Shown piece by piece: positions 1-5,011 of a stretch of 5,011 nucleotides of DNA. The stretch is from Bacteroidota bacterium (lineage in GTDB: Bacteria; Bacteroidota; Bacteroidia; Bacteroidales; Prolixibacteraceae): the NCBI GenBank assembly GCA_023488865.1, contig JAMDDG010000306.1, forward strand, positions 1-5,011, read 5' to 3'. The notes below the pieces were generated by a model. The model made no database searches. It saw only the letters and a list, made by a program, of their open reading frames with translations, and was not told the DNA's origin. The position numbers were made by a program, and so were the translations under genes. Every line of letters starts with the position of its first letter. The stretch's first letter is position 1.

Positions 1-1348
1 TCAGGTGGAAAATTACACACAGGAGCAAATTGATAATGTATGCCGGTCTGTAGCCTGGCAGACTTATTGCGACGAAAATATCAGGGTATGTGCTGAGTCG
101 GCAGTCGAAGAGACCGGTATGGGGAATGTGGCCGATAAGATTACGAAACATAAGAATAAAATTCTCGGTTCCTTGCTTGAATCAATGAAAGGGAAAACCG
201 TAGGATTGATTGAAGAGAATGCCAAACTTGGTATCCGCAAATATGCCAAACCGGTTGGGGTTGTTGGGGCGTTGTCGCCGGTAACTAATCCAACGGCTAC
301 TCCTGCAAGCAATGCCATTGCAATATTAAAAGGCCGCAATGCCATGATTCTGGCGCCGCATCCGCATGCTAAAAAATCGGCCAAAGTTGTTTGTGATTTT
401 ATGCGTGCCGGATTACGTGCGGTGGGTGCGCCTGAAGATTTGATCCAGTTTGTAGCAGAACCATCTTTGGAACTCAGTCAGGAATTGATGCGCCAGGTTG
501 ATCTGATACTGGCAACCGGAGGCCCCGGAGTTGTGAAAGCAGCCTATTCGAGCGGAAAGCCTGCCTATGGCGTTGGCGCCGGAAATGCCGTTGCCATCGT
601 AGCAGAAGATGCAGAGATTAAGGATGCTGCCCAAAAATTATATCTCAGTAAGGCTTTTGATAACGCAACATCCTGTTCGTCAGAAAATTCCGTTATTATT
701 GAAGATAGCATATACGAGCCATTTATGAACCAGCTTCGTGCTGAAGGAGCCTACATTTGTTCGGCAAAAGAAAGGGATATCCTGGAAAAAACAATTTGGG
801 TACCAAACAAGAACGGCGTTCTCGCGATCAACGGTGCAATCGTAGCCGCTTCGGCTGCCAAAATTGCTTCCATGGCCGGAATTACCATTCCCGAGGGAAC
901 ACGGGCCCTGGTTGTGGAATGTGAGGATGTTCATGCCGACTCACGCTGGCGTGGTGAAAAACTTTCGCCTGTTCTGGTGGCATGGCGGTACAAAGGCTTC
1001 GACCAGGCGCTCGATATCGTCAAAACATTGACCGATTACGCAGGAACGGGGCACTCTTCAGGTATTCACACATTTAATGCCGGCTACATCGAAAGACTTG
1101 CCCTCGCGCAGAAAAGCAGCCGTATCATGGTGCGCCAGCCGATGGCGCCGGCCAATGGCGGCAACTTTTTCAACGGGATGCCTTCAACAGTTTCTTTAGG
1201 TTGTGGCACCTGGGCTGGCAACAGCACAACAGAAAACATCCACTGGAAACATTTTATCAACATCACCTGGGTCTCAGAACCTTTTGCACCTACTCGTCCA
1301 AAAGACGAAGAGGTATGGGGCGAATTCTGGGGAAAATTCGGGAAATAA
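1..1348 (+). CDS. CoA-acylating aldehyde dehydrogenase, probably sulfoacetaldehyde dehydrogenase (5' partial)
   Basis: Cytosolic enzyme that oxidises an aldehyde with NAD(P)+ and CoA to an acyl-CoA. Numbering from the GTG at 5, the protein shows the family signature ETGMG (36-40), the cofactor-region motif ATGGPG (170-175), AAYSSGKPAYGVGAGN (179-194), the catalytic cysteine Cys224 in FDNATSCSSENS, EKLSP (318-322), and the C-terminal LGCGTWAGNS (398-407). Known relatives (the AdhE N-terminal domain, Clostridium kluyveri SucD, SauS) carry about 25 residues before the segment matching YTQEQID, and the frame is open through position 2. The GTG at 5 is therefore probably an internal valine and the true start lies upstream of the window. 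The C-terminal tail (EEVWGEFWGKFGK) and the TSCSSENS active-site segment look most like sulfoacetaldehyde dehydrogenases. Succinate semialdehyde dehydrogenase (CoA-acylating) is the main alternative. The enzyme class is secure; the substrate is inferred, with help from the synthetase and transporter genes that follow. Confidence 0.9.
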   Translation, partial: QVENYTQEQIDNVCRSVAWQTYCDENIRVCAESAVEETGMGNVADKITKHKNKILGSLLESMKGKTVGLIEENAKLGIRKYAKPVGVVGALSPVTNPTATPASNAIAILKGRNAMILAPHPHAKKSAKVVCDFMRAGLRAVGAPEDLIQFVAEPSLELSQELMRQVDLILATGGPGVVKAAYSSGKPAYGVGAGNAVAIVAEDAEIKDAAQKLYLSKAFDNATSCSSENSVIIEDSIYEPFMNQLRAEGAYICSAKERDILEKTIWVPNKNGVLAINGAIVAASAAKIASMAGITIPEGTRALVVECEDVHADSRWRGEKLSPVLVAWRYKGFDQALDIVKTLTDYAGTGHSSGIHTFNAGYIERLALAQKSSRIMVRQPMAPANGGNFFNGMPSTVSLGCGTWAGNSTTENIHWKHFINITWVSEPFAPTRPKDEEVWGEFWGKFGK

Positions 1349-1361
1349 GGAATTGGCACAC

Positions 1362-1370
1362 AGGAGAAGG
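1362..1370 (+). promoter_or_regulatory. Shine-Dalgarno-like purine tract in the dehydrogenase-synthetase gap
   Basis: AGGAGAAGG lies 13 bases after the dehydrogenase stop codon, in the only gap here that could hold a leader. It is too far (about 47 bases) from the chosen synthetase start at 1418 to serve it directly. It lies 15 bases before an ATG at 1386 that opens an 11-codon frame (MWPMKNKILKI), whose TGA overlaps the synthetase ATG as ATGA (1418-1421). It could be a leader or translational-coupling signal, or chance. No promoter or hairpin is evident around it. Confidence 0.25.
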
Positions 1371-1417
1371 ATTATCGCGGGTTCTATGTGGCCAATGAAA
1401 AACAAAATATTAAAAAT

Positions 1418-2539
1418 ATGAAGTTATTTGAATATCAGGCCAAAGAGCTGTTTGCCAAGGCAGGGATTCCTGTCCCGGTAAGTTGCTTGATTGAAAATAT
1501 CGGGGAGTTGGATGCCGCAATAAAAGTGGCCCGATTGCCCTGTGTTCTGAAGTCGCAGGTTTTGCGCGGCGGGCGTGGCAAGGCCGGACTGATCCAGTTT
1601 GCCAAAACCGCAGACGAATGTAGGGAAAAGGCGAAAGCGTTATTCGACGGACCGCACAGGGTTCATAAAATTCTGGTTGAACAAGCACTGAACATTGAAA
1701 AAGAGCTTTATCTGGCAATTACAGTTGATCCCCTATCGGGAAAAGCGCTAATCATGGGATCAGCGGAAGGTGGCGTTGATATTGAAGAACTGGCTGTCAG
1801 TGCCCCGGAAAAGATTGTAAGGCAATCCGTGGACATTATGCAGGGCATTCTGCCGTACCAATTGCGCAGCGTAATGTTCGGACTTGGTCTTGAGGGGGAT
1901 GTTTTTAAACAGGGAATGATGTTACTGAAGGCCCTGTTCGAAACTTTCCAGACAAAAGGCGCCGAGCTGGCCGAGATCAATCCGCTTGTTTTGACTGCCG
2001 AGGGCAAGCTGGTTGCCGCCGATGGCAAATTAAGCATTGATGACAGTGTTGCCACTGAACAGGAGGGTATAACCCGCACGCGGGATCAGTTCGATAACGA
2101 CATCGAGTTTGACGCAGCGAAGGCAGGCTTTCCCTATTTGTCATTTGACGGTGATATCGGATTACTTTGCGCTGGCGCCGGCCTGACCAACACCGTATAT
2201 GACCTCATCATCGATTACGGAGGAACTGTTTCGAACTATTTGGAGTTTGGCGGACCGAACTATCGACGTGCAGTAGAAGCCATGGAATTTACGCTTCGTG
2301 GTAACCCTAAGGTTATTCTGGTTGTTACGTTCGGTACCATTGCCCGTGCCGACGTGATGGCGCAGGGACTTGCAGATGCAATTGAAAAACTCAAACCGTC
2401 CGTTCCGATCGTGACAGCTATCCGGGGTACCAACGAAGAAGAGGCATCCAGGATACTGAGGAGTCTGGGATTGGAGCCATTGAGCAACACGGAAGAAGCA
2501 GTGAAAAAAGCCATAGCGCTGTGTGGCAAAGCCAGTTGA
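1418..2539 (+). CDS. ADP-forming acyl-CoA synthetase beta subunit (SucC-like, ATP-grasp), probably sulfoacetate-CoA ligase beta
   Basis: Beta subunit of a two-subunit, succinyl-CoA-synthetase-type ligase that interconverts acyl-CoA + ADP + Pi and acid + ATP. It is 373 residues, close to E. coli SucC (388). I chose the ATG at 1418 because the product then begins MKLFEYQAKELF, matching the canonical SucC start; a GTG at 1388 would add ten residues without family support. The N-terminal half is an ATP-grasp fold with LRGGRGKAG (49-57) and KELYLA (95-100). AEINPL (185-190) and ADGKL (201-205) hold the expected helix glutamate (Glu186) and the Mg ligands Asn188 and Asp202. The C-terminal half is the ligase domain, but its usual GGGAT loop reads GGPNY (278-282) and the usual FGGIVRCD reads FGTIARAD (305-312). 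These are near the active site, so a substrate other than succinate is likely. It pairs with the alpha subunit 35 bases downstream. The leader is A-rich with no properly placed Shine-Dalgarno. The name SqwK-like is possible but unproven. Confidence 0.9.
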   Translation: MKLFEYQAKELFAKAGIPVPVSCLIENIGELDAAIKVARLPCVLKSQVLRGGRGKAGLIQFAKTADECREKAKALFDGPHRVHKILVEQALNIEKELYLAITVDPLSGKALIMGSAEGGVDIEELAVSAPEKIVRQSVDIMQGILPYQLRSVMFGLGLEGDVFKQGMMLLKALFETFQTKGAELAEINPLVLTAEGKLVAADGKLSIDDSVATEQEGITRTRDQFDNDIEFDAAKAGFPYLSFDGDIGLLCAGAGLTNTVYDLIIDYGGTVSNYLEFGGPNYRRAVEAMEFTLRGNPKVILVVTFGTIARADVMAQGLADAIEKLKPSVPIVTAIRGTNEEEASRILRSLGLEPLSNTEEAVKKAIALCGKAS

Positions 2540-2574
2540 CCCCAATAAAGTAAAATGTAAACAAGACAAGGAAT

Positions 2575-3465
2575 ATGAGTGTATTTATAGATAAGGAGAC
2601 GCGTGTGTTGGTTCAGGGGATTACGGGGAGCGAAGGAAGCTACTGGACCCGGCACATGATTGATTTGGGAACAAATGTCGTGGCCGGTGTAACCCCGGGC
2701 AAAGGAGGCATTGAGGTTGAAGGGGTAAAGGTTTACAATACGGTCCAGCAAGCCGTTACCGCTACGCAGGCGGATGCCGCTGTGCTCTTCGTTCCTCCTA
2801 AGTTCGCCTATGATGCGATTTTTGAGACCTTGGATGCAGGTATCCGTAAGATCGTTGTTACGGCAGAAGGCATTCCGCTTCACGAGACCATGATGGTGCG
2901 GACAGCAGCGTTAGCTCGCGGGGCCATCGTAATTGGCGGCAATACAACAGGAGTCATTACCCCCGGAGTAGCCATGATGGGCTTTTTACCTTATTGGATC
3001 GACCGGGTTTACAAACCAGGCCGTGTTGGGGTCATGACCCGCAGCGGATCCCTGACCAACGAGGCTACCGCGATGATGGTAGAGGCTGGCTTTGGCGTTT
3101 CTTCTCTGATCGGAATTGGTGGTGACGCCGTTCCGTTCACCCGGTTTGCTGAGATGTTGCCGGCGTTTGAGGCCGATCCTGAAACCGACGCCGTATTGAT
3201 TATTGGCGAATTGGGAGGAACCATGGAAGAAGAGGTGGCTGCAGCAATACAGAGCGGCATCTTTACAAAACCGCTGGTAGCTTTTATTGCCGGGCGCAAT
3301 GCTCCCGTGGGTAAAAAAATGGGGCATGCCGGTGCGATTATTTCAGGCGGGAAAGGAACTGTTGCAGGTAAAGCATCCGCTTTGCGTGCTGCAGGCGCTT
3401 TAGTGGCGGATAGACCCAGCCAGATCGGAGAGCTTTTTAGAACCGTATTCAACCAAAAGCAATAA
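2575..3465 (+). CDS. ADP-forming acyl-CoA synthetase alpha subunit (SucD-like), probably sulfoacetate-CoA ligase alpha
   Basis: CoA-binding and phosphohistidine subunit partnering the preceding beta subunit; 296 residues, a normal length for SucD (289 in E. coli). The N-terminal CoA-binding Rossmann domain shows QGITGSEG (14-21) and GVTPGKGG (38-45), followed by TAEGIP (96-101). The ligase domain has TRSGSLT (155-161), GIGGD (180-184) and the catalytic His251 in GHAGAIISGGKG (250-261), which carries the phosphate between acyl-CoA and ADP. The family motif GPNCPG, holding the conserved cysteine (Cys123 in E. coli), is replaced by GGNTTG (121-126). The segment after it (FLPYWIDRVYKPGRVG, 137-152) also differs slightly from SucD. 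With the catalytic histidine intact the enzyme should be active, but substrate preference has probably moved away from succinate. The ATG at 2575 gives the canonical MSVFIDKETRV start. An AAGGA at 2568-2572 is too close to be a typical ribosome binding site. SqwL-like is the suggested role, by inference from the neighbours. Confidence 0.92.
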   Translation: MSVFIDKETRVLVQGITGSEGSYWTRHMIDLGTNVVAGVTPGKGGIEVEGVKVYNTVQQAVTATQADAAVLFVPPKFAYDAIFETLDAGIRKIVVTAEGIPLHETMMVRTAALARGAIVIGGNTTGVITPGVAMMGFLPYWIDRVYKPGRVGVMTRSGSLTNEATAMMVEAGFGVSSLIGIGGDAVPFTRFAEMLPAFEADPETDAVLIIGELGGTMEEEVAAAIQSGIFTKPLVAFIAGRNAPVGKKMGHAGAIISGGKGTVAGKASALRAAGALVADRPSQIGELFRTVFNQKQ

Positions 3466-3487
3466 TCTTACATACAGATTGCGGAAG

Positions 3488-4957
3488 ATGAACCTGAAAT
3501 CATTACAAACAAAACTTTTATCATTTGCCCTGGCCTTAGGCGTTTTCTTTGCTATTTATTTAGCCCCTTTGCCGGATCAGATATTGAATAACGGGCATGT
3601 TATAGCCTTGAATAATGAGGGAAAAACGGTTCTGGCAACCCTCGCTTTTGCAGTAATACTCTGGATAACTGAAGCCATCCCTTTCCCGGTAACAGGATTG
3701 TATGCGCTGGTACTTCTCGTATTAACCAAAGTCGTTACCTTAAAGCAGGTGGTTCAGGATAGCTTCGGAGATCCTATCATACTGTTTTTCATCGGGGTAT
3801 TAATCTTTTCCGCCGCATTTTCAGAAACCATACTTCTTCGCCGACTTACGACCATCATGCGTTACCGGCTGGGGCACAAGCCAAAACTTTTGGTATTGGC
3901 GGTCTTGACAATGGGCATGTTGCTTTCGGGCGGAATGGTGGAAATGGCTGTTGCTGCCATTATGTTGCCAATCGGCGTGTCCATTCTTCGGGATGCCAAA
4001 ATCGAACCGCTAAAGAGTAATTTTGGGCGAGCCTTGATGATTGCCTGTGCATGGGGCCCTGCAACAGGCGGAATCTGTACTCCCGTTGGCTCCGGCACTA
4101 ATCCGTTGACGATTGGTTTTATGCATGACCTGGCAGGAATAAATTTTACCTTCCTCGACTGGATGGCATTTGGATATCCCGCCGCAATTATGATGCTGCC
4201 TTTTGCGTGGTTGATCCTTATCAAAATTTTTCCTTTCGAAGAGGTTGACCTGAAAATTACGAAAGAGAATTTTCATGAGCAGCTTCGCCAGATTGGTCCT
4301 GTAAACAGAAAAGAAATATTTTTGGTGGTTATTTTCGTTTTCACAATGTTCATGTGGATTGTAGCGCCATGGATAGAAAAATGGAGTGGTGGAAGTATCT
4401 CTTATCTTAGCATCTCGTTTATTGCCATTGCCTCTTCCTGCCTGCTGTTTCTGCCCGGGATCGAAGTCATGACCTGGAAAAAGGCGGAAAGCTCAATCTC
4501 CTGGGGCAGCGTGATCCTGATCGCGACAGGACTGGCATTGGGAATGGCGCTTTATAAAACGGGTGGGGCAGAATGGCTGGCATGGATCATGTTCAGTAAA
4601 ATAGGGGCTTTAAATACGATTGGAAAAGTATTCGCTATCGTGATGGGGGTCTCCCTGATCAAAGTGATATTTTCCAGTAATACTGTTAGCGGGATAATCA
4701 TGGTCCCTCTGGTGATCGCTTTGGCGAATACACTCGGAATTGAGCCGATATTACTGGCCATTCCAGCAGGGATTACATCGTCGTTGGCATTTATTCTGGT
4801 AACTTCAACCCCGACCAACGTTATTCCTTATACTTCAGGTTATTTTACCATAAAAGATATGGCCAAGGCAGGGATTTGGATGACACTGGCATCATCGGTC
4901 AGTATAACCATCTCAATTGCTGTGATTGGCAAAATGCTCGGGCTTGTGAACTGGTAG
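3488..4957 (+). CDS. DASS/SLC13-family anion transporter, possible sulfoacetate carrier
   Basis: Integral inner-membrane carrier of the divalent anion:Na+ symporter family, 489 residues from the ATG at 3488 (a TTG at 3479 would add three residues and has no support). Many hydrophobic segments span the length, beginning at about residues 10-27 and 47-63. Family landmarks are WITEAIPFPVTGL (59-71), GGICTPVGSGTNPL (194-207), the second-repeat SNT motif in IFSSNTVSGIIMVPL (394-408), and SLAFILVTSTPTNVIPYTSG (432-451), the half that binds Na+ and carboxylate in known members. The first-repeat SNT, normally just before an MLPI-type segment, is missing; that stretch reads GGMVEMAVAAIMLPI (148-162). 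Ion coupling may therefore differ from VcINDY. Being 22 bases after the synthetase alpha gene, it probably moves the acid made or used by the pathway: export of product in a fermenter, or uptake if the pathway runs towards acyl-CoA. Dicarboxylates such as succinate are the alternative substrate. Confidence 0.88.
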   Translation: MNLKSLQTKLLSFALALGVFFAIYLAPLPDQILNNGHVIALNNEGKTVLATLAFAVILWITEAIPFPVTGLYALVLLVLTKVVTLKQVVQDSFGDPIILFFIGVLIFSAAFSETILLRRLTTIMRYRLGHKPKLLVLAVLTMGMLLSGGMVEMAVAAIMLPIGVSILRDAKIEPLKSNFGRALMIACAWGPATGGICTPVGSGTNPLTIGFMHDLAGINFTFLDWMAFGYPAAIMMLPFAWLILIKIFPFEEVDLKITKENFHEQLRQIGPVNRKEIFLVVIFVFTMFMWIVAPWIEKWSGGSISYLSISFIAIASSCLLFLPGIEVMTWKKAESSISWGSVILIATGLALGMALYKTGGAEWLAWIMFSKIGALNTIGKVFAIVMGVSLIKVIFSSNTVSGIIMVPLVIALANTLGIEPILLAIPAGITSSLAFILVTSTPTNVIPYTSGYFTIKDMAKAGIWMTLASSVSITISIAVIGKMLGLVNW

Positions 4958-5004
4958 AGTGCTACAATATAATCTATTTAAAAAACAATTTAAATTAACA
5001 GACC

Positions 5005-5011
5005 ATGGAAC
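5005..5011 (+). CDS. Possible start of a further gene (3' cut by window)
   Basis: ATGGAAC at the window end follows a 47-base, very A/T-rich gap (4958-5004) after the transporter stop. Only two complete codons (Met-Glu) are visible, so the product cannot be named. The A-rich leader resembles that of the synthetase beta gene, and the gap contains no hairpin terminator, so the operon may continue. Confidence 0.3.

Noticed and set aside
10..1371. Similar strings AATTACACACAGGAG (about 10-24) and AATTGGCACACAGGAG (about 1351-1366) as a possible repeat
   Set aside because: The match is short and imperfect; the first copy lies inside conserved coding sequence (NYTQEQ), so chance similarity is the better explanation.
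1388..2539. Housekeeping TCA-cycle succinyl-CoA synthetase as the identity of the synthetase pair
   Set aside because: Overall similarity to SucC/SucD is clear, but the GGGAT, FGGIVRCD and GPNCPG motifs are all changed and the genes sit between a CoA-acylating aldehyde dehydrogenase and an anion carrier, so a specialised paralogue is more likely. Succinate as substrate is not fully excluded.
2260..2883. Long minus-strand open frame of 207 codons across the beta/alpha junction
   Set aside because: It is antisense to two well-supported conserved genes, shows no recognisable motif and has no ribosome binding context; it is a shadow frame.
3009..3452. Minus-strand open frame of 147 codons inside the alpha-subunit gene
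   Set aside because: Alanine/proline-rich translation typical of the reverse complement of a glycine/alanine-rich Rossmann protein; no family resemblance.
4944..4973. TTGTGA-18-TATAAT promoter-like pair at the end of the transporter gene and the following gap
   Set aside because: The TATAAT is perfect but lies in a very A/T-rich gap, the -35 half is weak and inside the coding region, and if the host is Bacteroidota its main sigma factor uses a different consensus (TTTG/TAnnTTTG), which is not seen here.
4958..5004. Possible terminator after the transporter gene
   Set aside because: The gap is A/T-rich with short self-complementary A/T runs only; there is no GC-rich stem followed by a T tract.

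Overview
The window holds one tightly packed, all-plus-strand gene cluster: four recognisable genes plus the probable first codons of a fifth. In order they are a CoA-acylating aldehyde dehydrogenase (cut at its 5' end by the window edge), the beta and alpha subunits of an ADP-forming acyl-CoA synthetase related to succinyl-CoA synthetase, and a DASS/SLC13-type anion transporter. The gaps are 69, 35, 22 and 47 bases. No terminator hairpin is visible between the genes, so one operon is the simplest reading. No RNA genes, CRISPR arrays, insertion sequences or long repeats were seen, and no gap exceeds 300 bases.

The likely logic is aldehyde + CoA + NAD+ -> acyl-CoA, then acyl-CoA + ADP + Pi -> carboxylate + ATP, then movement of the carboxylate across the membrane. 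The dehydrogenase most resembles sulfoacetaldehyde dehydrogenases (SauS/SqwD type), with CoA-dependent succinate semialdehyde dehydrogenase as the nearest alternative. The synthetase subunits keep the catalytic phosphohistidine and metal ligands but differ from true SucCD in several glycine-rich active-site loops, which argues against a housekeeping TCA enzyme. The best overall hypothesis is an energy-conserving sulfoacetaldehyde -> sulfoacetyl-CoA -> sulfoacetate module with a sulfoacetate carrier. Such a module is known from the transketolase type of sulfoglycolysis (sulfoquinovose fermentation), and run in reverse it would serve sulfoacetate utilisation. This assignment is inference, because no sulfonate-specific upstream enzyme lies inside the window.

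The organism is probably an anaerobic or fermentative bacterium. Near-balanced base composition, A-rich leaders and the absence of well-placed Shine-Dalgarno sequences before the synthetase and transporter genes suggest Bacteroidota, with moderate to low confidence.
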